DNA from: Bacteroidales bacterium
GTDB taxonomy: Bacteria; Bacteroidota; Bacteroidia; Bacteroidales; Lentimicrobiaceae
Assembly: GCA_022837485.1 (NCBI GenBank)
Contig: JALHHH010000038.1
Coordinates: forward strand, 1-18,354
Length of the DNA stretch: 18,354 nucleotides
Reading direction: 5' to 3'
Shown here one piece after another: positions 7,901 to 14,806 of the stretch. Within the stretch, counting starts at the first letter, position 1. Each line of letters opens with the position of its first letter. Under the pieces are notes generated by a model. That model had not been told where the DNA came from and ran no database searches. It saw only the letters and a list, made by a program, of their open reading frames with translations. A program made the position numbers and the translations under genes.

Positions 7901-8624
7901 GCGGATCGGTAAAGGTAACCTCCGAGGTATGCACTACATTGTCTTCGGCATCGGTAATGTTGCAGACTACGGGGAAATCTGCGGTAACTTCCCCGGTACC
8001 GTAGTTCTTTATGGTGGCTGTCGGCACTACCGGAGTATCAATAATGATGAAACTGCCCGGACTGATAACGTTCAGTGTGCCCACGTCGTTGGCCTGCGGC
8101 TGACCCACCTTTATGTCGTCAACTATAAAGCCGTAGGTATCCTGCATCCAGTGGATGGCAAGATATACATTCTGGCCGGCATAGGCGCTAAGGTCGTAGT
8201 TGAATTCCTGATATGAGGTACCCAATCCGGTAACGGAGCCCAGTGTAACGGTAAAGTTGGAGATGGCGTTTCCGGTAGTAGAGAGTTTAACCTCCATATC
8301 CTCCGTACCATACCACGAGCGGGCAAAGAAGTTTAACACATCGCCCGCCTGTATGGCCACCTGTGGCGTTACAAGCCAATCGTTTCCATTGTTGCCGTAA
8401 CTGTCAACAAAACAGATATAATCGCCCGTATGTGCATGGGTTGGCTTATTGAAGGCCCTGAAGGTTGAGGCGTCGTTGTTGGCATCGTAGGTGGTCCAGC
8501 CTGCCGGAATGGCTCCACCTTCAAAACTTTCGTTTATAATCCATTGTGCATGGGCACCCGTAGTGCCGGCGGCAAACAGCAGCAGCACAAAAATCCATTT
8601 CAGGAGGTAATCCTTAGTGTTCAT
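4977..8624 (-). CDS. Large T9SS-secreted adhesin-like multidomain protein
   Basis: A 1215-residue protein. The start MNTKDYLLKWIF was chosen because it opens a clean signal peptide ending AHA before Gln. Domains in order: a cleaved-adhesin/choice-of-anchor-J beta-sandwich (about 28-175, starting WIINESFEGG); a CARDB-like domain (about 180-290); a long middle region, about 300-880, holding FFHADINGTLLLAANNW; three tandem divergent InlB-type repeats (about 903-972, 978-1047, 1053-1123), each with GGTVTG, a central W and a closing ANF or AHF; and a C-terminal type IX sorting domain from about 1135 (ISPNPTSDYITI to LKPFAPGLYILKI). The protein should be exported by T9SS, and the sorting domain removed or anchored. 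No protease catalytic motif was seen, although this architecture is often joined to peptidases, so binding or adhesion is the safest reading. It lies 138 nt beyond a TPR/AraC regulator gene. Confidence 0.9.
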   Translation of the reverse strand: MNTKDYLLKWIFVLLLFAAGTTGAHAQWIINESFEGGAIPAGWTTYDANNDASTFRAFNKPTHAHTGDYICFVDSYGNNGNDWLVTPQVAIQAGDVLNFFARSWYGTEDMEVKLSTTGNAISNFTVTLGSVTGLGTSYQEFNYDLSAYAGQNVYLAIHWMQDTYGFIVDDIKVGQPQANDVGTLNVISPGSFIIIDTPVVPTATIKNYGTGEVTADFPVVCNITDAEDNVVHTSEVTFTDPLAAGATAAVQFTGWTPTAEGSYSIEVYTAMAGDADLANDTVVSAFDVVQHYGTGGPDAMGYRWIDSGETGGPVYNWIDISATGTSTVTYGVNAFAGDDNFSEAIPIGFDFPYYGINRTFFHADINGTLLLAANNWVKPYPDNGWDNDGNVFNYHETIPGYSGMPALISVFWDDLIATEGTGNVYFQTFGTAPDRYTVVQWSNLAFVAGTGGTPTLNFEVILHENGDIVMQYQNVANGQTGGANPHDFGLSATVGTQNDDCTTGLGYLNEIVESSGYVGPDPAGNLLKNEMAIKFYPGEDNQVPMITTIKAWNTFNTYAHLQATITDLSGLASDSLYYNYGSGWMAVTHDSINQTNVYHYNLHDLPLGVTVEYYFAATDNSAAANRGVLETLNGEPLMFKVLPTNDVEVLILSPGNIPGFQDYQNIELPVYMNALENAGIAYDVYNWAAFSQYTIPEQYNIVFAYSNSTGSTPVHDTLSKALIGFLDGGTQAMPRNIFFASDNLASAQHALPNSSYLRKFATAYLRTGFEVQPNPPIYGGGDGLGGPDSPGYHNGSIIGTAGSPIGTLNQEIPVYADSPDVIYPRTCPEVYAPEVSNPDITSRTAFRFEDGPISGNAYSKGNPAAVWLDNIVYKSFFLSFDLSQFTATSDIQTTINEALEWFTPESFVITVEAMPGDGGTVTGGGTYTSGSTATVTATAGDIYEFVNWTENGTIVSSEPAYSFTVTSDRALVANFTVVTYNVTAVVMPAEGGTVTGEGSYVYGAIASLTATPASDYVFLNWTSGGAVLSTEPEIEITVLSDTSLVANFESQIMQWEVTLYADPEVGGTVTGAGIYASGTEVTVTAEAATNFMFDFWEENGEVVSTEESYTFSINGDRVLTAHFKDITSTTEVDLKEFGISPNPTSDYITIQNRTAGRQTIQSLELYNMSGNPVSVNYTAMGDTYNIDLKPFAPGLYILKITLKDGTVRTCRVIRK

Positions 8625-8658
8625 AAATGTCGTTTTTTTAGTTGTATTGAATCGCAGC

Positions 8659-8725
8659 GGCGTAGTACTACGCCCGGACAACAAAATAAAGGCACACTGC
8701 CGGAAGGTACAACTTTTATAGTTGT
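8659..8725 (-). promoter_or_regulatory. Putative promoter and operators of the adhesin gene
   Basis: On the minus strand TTG (8712-8710), 20 nt, then TTATTTTG (8689-8682) resembles a Bacteroidota promoter with one mismatch in the -7 box. A perfect inverted repeat, ACAACT (8709-8714) and AGTTGT (8720-8725), covers the TTG box. A perfect 16-bp palindrome, GGCGTAGTACTACGCC (8659-8674), falls at the expected transcript start. Both are plausible binding sites for a dimeric regulator, the neighbouring TPR/AraC protein being the obvious candidate. Function is inferred; the symmetry is directly visible. Confidence 0.5.
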
Positions 8726-8762
8726 GAATTGGTAAAATTATAACTATAATCGGGCAGATAAT

Positions 8763-10430
8763 TTACTGTGAATGAGCGTTTTTACGAAATACCGAGGGGG
8801 TAGTGCCCACATGTTTGCGAAACAGCATATTGAAGTTGGAGATGTTGTTGAAACCCGATTCGCGGGCTATGGCATCGATGGAATACCGCTGGCCCGACAC
8901 CGGGTCCGACAGCAGCGACATAGCCTCCCGGATTCGGTATTCATTGATCAGGTCGGAATATCCTTTCTGAAACTCTTCATTTATCAGTTGAGACAGGTAG
9001 GTGCGGTTGGTGGACAGCTTTTTGGCAAGCTTCTCCACCGTAAGATCGGCTTTCGTGTACAGTTTATCGTTGACCAGTGCTTCGTGCAGCTTCAGCAGCA
9101 GATTCTTTCTTTCGTCTCCACTCAGTGCCGGTCGTGTTTTATCGTCGGAAGCGCCCTCCGGCACCGGCGCTTCACTCACCTCCTGTCTGCTCTTTAGCAG
9201 CTCCAGCTCCTGTTTTGCTTCGCCAAGCTTCCTGACCGCACCTCCAAGCTCCCTCTCCTTTTTCATCAGGTCGATGTTCTTGTGCACGATAAACTTATAG
9301 GCATTGTTCTTTTTCCTCAGCTGTACGACGATGATCGCCATAGCAACGACCGAAAGAACAAAACCCGTAAGCCAGGCGGCGATCAGTTTCCGCTGATTCT
9401 CTATTCGGGTCTCCTGCAGCCGGCTGCGATACTCCAGCGACAGAATTTCGCCCTTCAGCTTCTCATTAATATACTTCTCCTCCAGCATTCCAATCCTGGC
9501 CACCTTGTCGAGGTTCATCAAACTGTCGCTTAGATCGGAAGCCTTCATGTGGTAACTGTAGGCCAGCCGGTAGTCGCCCGTTTGCCCGTAGATCTCTGCC
9601 AGCAGCTGCAGGGCATTGGCCTCATCCGAAAGCTGCCCCGTTTCCCTGAACATAAGAATACTCTTTCTGCAGAGATAGAGGGCCGAATCGCTCTTTCCGG
9701 CAGCGAGCATCAGCTTTGCTCCATTAAACTGAGCCGAGGCAATGCCGCTTCTGTCGCCCATGGCCATATCGATGGCCAGTGCTTTGCGCAGATATTCGCC
9801 GGCAGCGGTATAATTTTTAAGGTTCAGGTAAACAATCGCAATATTCAGGAAATTGGAAGAGGTGCCCGATGGATCGTTGTTCCGTTCATCGATCTCCACT
9901 GCCTCAAAAAATATCGGCAGCGCCGTTTTGTAATCCTCCAGCGCCAGGTATACCGAACCGATGTTCGACATGCAGATGCTGTACCCCAGCCGGTCGTTGA
10001 TTTCATAAAACGAATCCCTGGCATCCTCAATATAGGACAAAGCCTTGCTGTACTCCTTAAGCTCTATGAACACCGAGCCTATATTCAGATTACACCGGGC
10101 AATATGCAGGGTATCGTTCAGCTCCGTAAAGATCCTCAGCGAATTCAGATTATACTGGTTGGCCTTCTCATAATCGCCCATACGTGCATTTATGATTGCC
10201 AGATTGCTGTATACAATAGCAATATCACGCTTTTGTCCTCTTTTTAAGGCAACGATCAGAGCCCTGGCAGCGTATTCACGAGCCTTATAATTCTCCCCCT
10301 TCTCAAAGGCTTCATAAAAAAGCTCATTATAATGGTGCAGGGTCTTTCGTGAAGTATCGTCTTCCACCGCCAAAGCCCTGAAATGCACTGTACAGCAGAG
10401 CAATACAAGTAAATAAACTTGCCATTTCAT
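8763..10430 (-). CDS. Membrane-bound TPR/AraC-type transcriptional regulator
   Basis: A 555-residue protein. A signal-like N-terminus (residues 1-21) is followed by a run of about six tetratricopeptide repeats (about 30-300; examples contain NLAIINARMGDYEKA and NIGSVYLALEDYKTA). A coiled-coil stretch leads to one membrane helix (about 345-368), a cytoplasmic coiled coil, and an AraC-type double helix-turn-helix (about 445-550; LTVEKLAKKLSTNRTYLSQL and the second helix set ending GTTPSVFRK). The TPRs should lie in the periplasm and signal inward to the DNA-binding domain, a layout common in this phylum. It adjoins the adhesin gene and probably regulates it. A TACCTTTG box ends only 4 nt before the start codon, so a leaderless transcript is possible, although no matching TTG is seen. 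Confidence 0.9.
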   Translation of the reverse strand: MKWQVYLLVLLCCTVHFRALAVEDDTSRKTLHHYNELFYEAFEKGENYKAREYAARALIVALKRGQKRDIAIVYSNLAIINARMGDYEKANQYNLNSLRIFTELNDTLHIARCNLNIGSVFIELKEYSKALSYIEDARDSFYEINDRLGYSICMSNIGSVYLALEDYKTALPIFFEAVEIDERNNDPSGTSSNFLNIAIVYLNLKNYTAAGEYLRKALAIDMAMGDRSGIASAQFNGAKLMLAAGKSDSALYLCRKSILMFRETGQLSDEANALQLLAEIYGQTGDYRLAYSYHMKASDLSDSLMNLDKVARIGMLEEKYINEKLKGEILSLEYRSRLQETRIENQRKLIAAWLTGFVLSVVAMAIIVVQLRKKNNAYKFIVHKNIDLMKKERELGGAVRKLGEAKQELELLKSRQEVSEAPVPEGASDDKTRPALSGDERKNLLLKLHEALVNDKLYTKADLTVEKLAKKLSTNRTYLSQLINEEFQKGYSDLINEYRIREAMSLLSDPVSGQRYSIDAIARESGFNNISNFNMLFRKHVGTTPSVFRKNAHSQ

Positions 10431-10709
10431 TCCACAAAGGTAAATAATTGTTCAAAGCGGTCCGGGATGGATGAGCATGGAAAGAAGAAATCAGAGGGAT
10501 GGATTGGTTAGTTTGAGGAGGGGGGGATGGAACGGATATTGTGCCGGATGCATAGCGAATAACTGCATGTGTTATTATGGATGGGGAGGAGGGGGAGATT
10601 GTGAATCCCGGATATTACGAAGTGACGGTATGAGTTTGTAGCCGATTTGGAAGATCTGTCTTACACAATGGCTTACTTATAATTTTTTTACTTCGTTGTA
10701 TCTTTTGCA
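10431..10709. other. Gene-free spacer upstream of the TPR/AraC gene
   Basis: Contains the TACCTTTG box (10442-10435, minus strand) and two purine-rich G-runs (near 10515 and 10580). Apart from these I see no gene, RNA or repeat. Confidence 0.5.
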
Positions 10710-10710
10710 C

Positions 10711-10847
10711 TTGGCGGCAACGGTTGGCGGCTTGGCGGTGTGGCGGATTTCGAAGCACTTTACTGTCAACCAAGCAGAAACTTTGAAGGAGCACAAAGCT
10801 TGATTTAACCACTGAACCGCCACTTTTGGGTAGGTGCTGTTAGGCAC
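10711..10847 (-). repeat. Structured cassette tail after the HNH gene
   Basis: Starts on the minus strand at the HNH stop codon, inside GTGCCTAAC (10847-10839). Outer arms GTGGCGG (10740-10746) and CCGCCAC (10817-10823) can pair, and within them ACCAAGC (10769-10775) pairs with GCTTGAT (10798-10804) with one wobble or mismatch, giving a long interrupted hairpin. Beyond it the motif TTGGCGG recurs at 10711, 10724 and 10732, with GTGGCGG at 10740. Two minus-strand frames that cross it look non-protein. The shape recalls an integron attC recombination site, but the canonical core pair is not complete. Confidence 0.5.
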
Positions 10848-11580
10848 TGGCATTCTTGTCGCTTTCATTCAAATCTACTTTTATAATTTCAGAACTATCC
10901 TTTTTCTTAATTACTAATGTTGCTATTGACCATTTGTCAGTCTCTCCATTTGAAAATTTCATTCGTTCAATACCTTTTTCTCCAAACAAGTAATAACCTT
11001 TTTCTTCCAAGTCCTTTAATAGCTTGTTGAGTTCAAATCCCATTTTTACCTTGTCATAAGTTTCAACCATTCCGCTTAGATCTCCATAGTCAACTAAATC
11101 TTGTAGAACACCTCCAATATATTCAGCGTCTTCTTCGTTTTCTATTTCGTCATAGTCCGTTCTGTAACCGTGTGAATCTGAAACGATGTTTAAGAGGTCT
11201 TTTCCTGAAGTTATTCTTGTCAAGAATTTTGGTTGAACTTTTTTCTGCGAGTTAATTGCGTTGTTGATTGTTGTCTGAACCCACTTTTCGTGATTCAACT
11301 TGATATATCTTAAAAGCTCTTCTGTGTATGTGTCAGTTAGTTCGTCAATTTCACGATGATGATTTCTGCACAAAAGAATTAGATTGTCAAATAGGTCATA
11401 GTCTGAAATATTCGGTTTATGTCTTGGACCTTTGTCTTTACTGCTAATTATATGACATTCTTCACCGATGTTGAATTCCTCCGCATCCACTTTATTTGAG
11501 AATAATTCAGTTTTACAGATTGAACATCTGTTCCCTGATTTCGCCCAAAGACTTTTTCTCGTTCTGTCGGTTATTGCCAT
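10840..11580 (-). CDS. HNH endonuclease family protein
   Basis: A 246-residue protein with an N-terminal HNH (beta-beta-alpha metal) nuclease domain: Cys19-x2-Cys22, then E41-C42-H43, N66, and LLCRNHHRE with Cys71 and His74/75. The four Cys/His positions would hold a structural zinc, and His43, Asn66 and His75 are likely in or near the active site. Residues 80-246 match nothing I know. The start at MAITDRTRKSLW puts the domain at the N-terminus; the 19 extra upstream codons would lie over the promoter and are rejected. The gene has its own promoter (module copy 3). GTTAGGCAC lies 22 nt before the ATG, and its complement GTGCCTAAC contains the stop codon. This suggests a self-contained mobile gene, perhaps for defence or homing. 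The role is inferred. Confidence 0.85.
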   Translation of the reverse strand: MAITDRTRKSLWAKSGNRCSICKTELFSNKVDAEEFNIGEECHIISSKDKGPRHKPNISDYDLFDNLILLCRNHHREIDELTDTYTEELLRYIKLNHEKWVQTTINNAINSQKKVQPKFLTRITSGKDLLNIVSDSHGYRTDYDEIENEEDAEYIGGVLQDLVDYGDLSGMVETYDKVKMGFELNKLLKDLEEKGYYLFGEKGIERMKFSNGETDKWSIATLVIKKKDSSEIIKVDLNESDKNASA

Positions 11581-11610
11581 TGCTGTCGGTTTTCTATGCT
11601 TGTGCCTAAC

Positions 11611-11660
11611 TAGCAGATATCCCCACAAACTTATCACTTTTCTCCAATTTCCAAGACAAT
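11611..11660 (-). repeat. Dispersed promoter module, copy 3 (short)
   Basis: Contains TTG (11654-11652), 18 nt, TAAGTTTG (11633-11626), then the 15-nt leader TGGGGATATCTGCTA, differing from copy 1 at few positions. The boundary is followed at once by GTTAGGCAC (11610-11602). The terminator and hairpin parts of copies 1 and 2 are missing; an AT-rich run (11655-11690) takes their place. It drives the HNH gene. Confidence 0.7.
11626..11654 (-). promoter_or_regulatory. Bacteroidota promoter of the HNH gene
   Basis: Same boxes and same 18-nt spacing as the promoters at 128-156 and 3010-3038. The spacer itself differs (GAAATTGGAGAAAAGTGA here), so the boxes and spacing are better kept than the sequence between them. 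Confidence 0.75.
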
Positions 11661-11958
11661 TTTAATTAATTATTAAATTATGATCGATATTAGTTTAACA
11701 GGAAGTATGCTCGTTGCCGGCAAATCCAAAACAGGAGAAAAACACGGGAGGGAATTTGAAATAAGACCGGCCCGGAGTCATTGCCTGCAGGGGAACCTGC
11801 GCTACTTTTATGGTAAAGCACAGAGATGGAGCCCGTTCTTTCTGGCACTTGCCCCTCCGGGTGAAACGCCTAAGGAGATAAAAAAAAGGAACAGGAGCCC
11901 CGGGCCGGATTGATGCCTGCGCGTGAAAGATTGCCAATATTTTACTTCCGGATTGGTT

Positions 11959-12000
11959 AATGCCCGGATGTTACGGCCAGGCTATAAACTGGCGGGCATT
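11959..12000. repeat. Asymmetric nested inverted repeat after the glycosyltransferase
   Basis: Outer arms AATGCCC (11959-11965) and GGGCATT (11994-12000) enclose inner arms GCCAG (11976-11980) and CTGGC (11989-11993). The right arms are directly adjacent, while the left arms are separated by 10 nt, so the folded strand has a one-sided bulge. It lies about 80 nt past the glycosyltransferase stop codon. The rest of 11665-12078 contains only overlapping short frames on both strands that look non-coding. Confidence 0.45.
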
Positions 12001-12078
12001 CCCAAGAACCGACCTGCGGGGTTACGACTGCTTTTGATAAAACCGGTATGCCCGGTAATGCAATGACTATCCAATAAT

Positions 12079-13311
12079 TTATGTACGATGCCGGGGGTGG
12101 CCGATCGTTTCCTCAATGTATCTGGTAATTAATTTAGCAGCCCTTTCGGCTCCATTTTCATTGGAAATACTGGCACCAGCTTCCAGACACTTCTTTTTCA
12201 TCTCCCGGTTGTTTTTTACCGATAGTATTGCATTGGATAAAATGCTGCTGTTTAACCGATTAATGTTTAGTGGTTTGCAAGCATACCCGAGTTTATGGAT
12301 GGTAGCAGCCCTTATTTTCTGGTCAAAAATATGCGGTACCGGAATGGACGGCAGTCCCGCTCTTAATACTTCCGCAGTTGTTCCAAACCCAAAATGGTGA
12401 ACAACCAATTCAACGTGCCCGAGCAACCAGCTGTAGGGAATTTGTTTTGCAATACTGATGTTACCGGGGGGCGTTATTTCCTGTTCATTTATACCGGGCA
12501 TTATCAGAACTGCTCTTGTACCCGACTTCTCCATCGACTCGCATACCGTCCTGTAGAGATTTTCTGTCTGCTCCTTACCATGAAACATGGAACCAAAGGT
12601 CACCAAAACGGGCTTTTCCCCATTATTTATGAAATTCAGCAAATCTTCGGGCGGAGAATAATCTTTTGGTGTTTTTGCAAAGAAATAACCGGTGATTTCC
12701 GTTGTTTCTTTCCAGTTCGGATTTGGTTTCTGCAAGAATAAAGGCATCGGAATTATGGCAAGGTGCGGATACCTGTTTTTCCCCGGATACAGCAATCCGA
12801 CATCTCTGCGAAAGCGTTTGTACGGTCCGCCAAAAATTGCGCCCGTTATTTTATCGGATAAATATACGCCCAGCTCCTTCAGTATATTTTCAGATTTCCG
12901 GTATTCCTTCGGAAGACCCATAGGGGCAATGGAAACGGTAACAAAGGGTATGTTTAGTATCTCTGCTTCGGCTTCACCAACTATACCGTGCCCAACGACC
13001 AGGTCGAAATCCTTTAACGCCGGTAATAAGTCCTTGTGACACTTTCTCAGGTTGTCGTAAATAAAAGTCAGAGCGAAATTAAATCCTTTGAGATTATTGG
13101 ATGAATTCTCAACAAATTGTTTGGCTGTATAATCAATATCCACGTCGTCGCCTACCGGAATATGCGCAATTCCGTATGAATTCACGATCTGTTTTGCCCA
13201 GTGGTGAGTCAAAATGGTTACGGAATGTCCGCTTTTTTGTAATTCAATCCCGAGAGCAATATATAGCTGGATGTCGCCCCGGGACCCAATTGTTGTTAAT
13301 GCTGTTTTCAT
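12079..13311 (-). CDS. GT1-type glycosyltransferase (UDP-glucosyl/sterol or macrolide-type)
   Basis: A 410-residue protein with the two Rossmann halves of the GT-B fold. The N-terminus reads MKTALTTIGSRGDIQ, the SRGD loop and Asp typical of sterol and antibiotic glucosyltransferases of this family. The C-terminal half has LVTFGSM (about 238-244) and the sugar-nucleotide signature from HHFGFGTTAEVLRAGLPSIP to HIFDQ (about 303-332). The enzyme should move a sugar from a UDP- or TDP-sugar to a small hydrophobic acceptor. Which acceptor cannot be told. There is no signal peptide, so it is cytoplasmic. It lies 169 nt downstream of the 61-residue gene, and whether it shares a transcript with it is open. 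Confidence 0.9.
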   Translation of the reverse strand: MKTALTTIGSRGDIQLYIALGIELQKSGHSVTILTHHWAKQIVNSYGIAHIPVGDDVDIDYTAKQFVENSSNNLKGFNFALTFIYDNLRKCHKDLLPALKDFDLVVGHGIVGEAEAEILNIPFVTVSIAPMGLPKEYRKSENILKELGVYLSDKITGAIFGGPYKRFRRDVGLLYPGKNRYPHLAIIPMPLFLQKPNPNWKETTEITGYFFAKTPKDYSPPEDLLNFINNGEKPVLVTFGSMFHGKEQTENLYRTVCESMEKSGTRAVLIMPGINEQEITPPGNISIAKQIPYSWLLGHVELVVHHFGFGTTAEVLRAGLPSIPVPHIFDQKIRAATIHKLGYACKPLNINRLNSSILSNAILSVKNNREMKKKCLEAGASISNENGAERAAKLITRYIEETIGHPRHRT

Positions 13312-13480
13312 GTTGTTTCATGCATTGATTTTTGTCTCCGGCGGTCGTTTTACAATTACCCGAACGGCGGCAATATGCAGGCATTGATCCCGTCCGTTGC
13401 GGCAATCCTTCAGGCTCGTTACCGGCACCGTCGGCCGTTGCCTTTACAGCGTCCCGGCAGGGGATATTATTGTAGTTCGC
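13312..13480. other. Short GC-rich spacer
   Basis: No gene seen. It contains several scattered GGCAAC or GCCGC-type short repeats but no clear hairpin or promoter box. Confidence 0.35.
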
Positions 13481-13666
13481 TCAAATTACCCGGATAAGAG
13501 CGCCGCTCTCCTTGCGTAGTTCGGTTTTTCCCCTGGATATGGCGATTGCGATATCGGAGCCGTGCCACCGTGCACCGCTTGAATCCCCGTTCCAGATTGT
13601 CCGGACCAGCGAACCGCTATCTTCCCGGATCTCCACTTTTCCGTTAACTAATTTAAGGATGTTCAT
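13481..13666 (-). CDS. 61-residue protein with an internal duplication
   Basis: The protein starts MNILKLVNGKVEIRE. Residues 9-24 (GKVEIREDSGSLVRTI) recur as residues 46-61 (GKTELRKESGALIRVI), identical at 9 of 16 positions and conservative at most others, with a Trp-rich link, RTIWNGDSSGARWHG, between. Two short beta-hairpin units are likely. The repeat ends exactly at the C-terminus, and it argues that the frame is real. Small proteins of this kind are, to my memory, common and uncharacterised in Bacteroidota. It follows the nuclease-like gene by 50 nt, so they are probably co-transcribed. The frame could start 18 codons earlier, but the Met chosen aligns with the first repeat. Confidence 0.7.
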   Translation of the reverse strand: MNILKLVNGKVEIREDSGSLVRTIWNGDSSGARWHGSDIAIAISRGKTELRKESGALIRVI

Positions 13667-13716
13667 GATTTGATGGCTGGAGGGTTGATTTTGGGTTGCC
13701 GGAACCCAGGACGCAA

Positions 13717-14760
13717 TCATACAGATGCGCGGATGACTGCCGGCCTTGTTTTTTCGAATTTCAAATATCTGTTCTCAAATTCTATAATCCAATTTTCAGA
13801 ACTGAACGATTTTATTGTTTCAACCAATTTTTGTAAAGTCAGTGGTTTGAAATAATTTTCCGGGGAAGTATAAAACGTCAGCATGTATTGCTGAATTCCG
13901 GCCTGGCAGTTTATATTTTCAGCCGGATAAAGGTAAATGAAATCGCCTGTCTTGTAATCCTTGTTTATAAGGAACATACTTAAAGCCAAAAGATGGTCGC
14001 GCCATATTTGTTGAATCGGCTTTTCTTTTAATTTGTCAAGGAATGACATATTGAAAATTCCCGATTGAACCGAAATTACTTCGTACCTATTCTTATGTGT
14101 GGAAGGTTCGTCGTACAAGTTCTCCGCATATTTTACTTCAATTCCAAAAAAGCACTCTTCAGCCAGTTCATTCTCGTAGAGCACAAAAACGTCAAATGCG
14201 GAGCTGTCGCCGGTATACTGCATGTTTTTTCTGCCTGGAGAGTATTCAAACCAAATGTCCTTAACGTCCTTGATTTTCCGGTCCGGAAACAGGGAATTAA
14301 AAACCAGGGAAGCGAGATTCAGGTTCAGTTTCAATTCTCCGAATAAATTGAATGCCAATGGCTGGCTTGAAAGAAGGTTATTCCAGATCCTTGGTTCCTT
14401 AATAACCTTCCCGTCAACGTGTTTGTTTTGAACCTCTTGCTTTACAATTTCAAAAATTCCTTTTGTTAAAAAATTAGCGCCTGTCCTTTTAGCAAAATCC
14501 GGTTTCAGGAAGTTCCCATACTTTTCATATTCAAAGCCTTTCTCCGTTCTCCAGATACTTTGCAACAGTCGTGCACAGGAGGCAAAATCGGTCCTGTCGT
14601 TATAATCCGTTTTGTATTTGTTTCTTAATTCCTTACCGGGTTTCATCAGGCAATGATTTGCAGAGTGTACTTGGGTTGTATGATAACAGATTAGCGCTTT
14701 GCGAAGACGAAGATCTTCAGCACTAAAAATCCTTAGATTTTCAAAGTCCGGACTTAGCAC
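13717..14760 (-). CDS. PD-(D/E)XK nuclease-like protein (PGN_0703 type)
   Basis: A 347-residue cytoplasmic protein. A PD-(D/E)XK pattern is visible: Glu122 in a helix, Asp185 or Asp190 in TGDSSAFDVFVLYE, and Glu208-x-Lys210 in FFGIEVKYAE. SSQPLAFNLFGEL (131-143), with the upstream KEPRIWNNLLSS, matches my memory of the family named after Porphyromonas gingivalis PGN_0703. Such proteins are presumed DNA-cutting enzymes in defence or mobile islands, but experimental knowledge is thin. The gene starts 46 nt after the DUF4259-like gene and is 50 nt before the 61-residue gene, all on one strand, so these three probably form an operon. Confidence 0.75.
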   Translation of the reverse strand: MLSPDFENLRIFSAEDLRLRKALICYHTTQVHSANHCLMKPGKELRNKYKTDYNDRTDFASCARLLQSIWRTEKGFEYEKYGNFLKPDFAKRTGANFLTKGIFEIVKQEVQNKHVDGKVIKEPRIWNNLLSSQPLAFNLFGELKLNLNLASLVFNSLFPDRKIKDVKDIWFEYSPGRKNMQYTGDSSAFDVFVLYENELAEECFFGIEVKYAENLYDEPSTHKNRYEVISVQSGIFNMSFLDKLKEKPIQQIWRDHLLALSMFLINKDYKTGDFIYLYPAENINCQAGIQQYMLTFYTSPENYFKPLTLQKLVETIKSFSSENWIIEFENRYLKFEKTRPAVIRASV

Positions 14761-14806
14761 TTTATTTTAACAGAAGCCCGAACCCCCTGATTTTGCAGGA
14801 CGCCTG

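Noticed and set aside
10615..10868. Two overlapping minus-strand frames after the HNH gene
   Set aside because: They lie in the structured repeat-rich tail, overlap one another and overlap the HNH stop; the products show repeat composition and not protein-like sequence.
113..11660. A complete integron
   Set aside because: No tyrosine-recombinase integrase and no full attC core pairs (RYYYAAC with GTTRRRY at both ends of one site) were found. Only an integron-like layout is claimed.
11680..11937. Overlapping 77- and 80-codon frames on opposite strands
   Set aside because: Neither has a promoter, a recognisable domain or convincing amino-acid composition; two opposing frames in GC-rich DNA are expected by chance.
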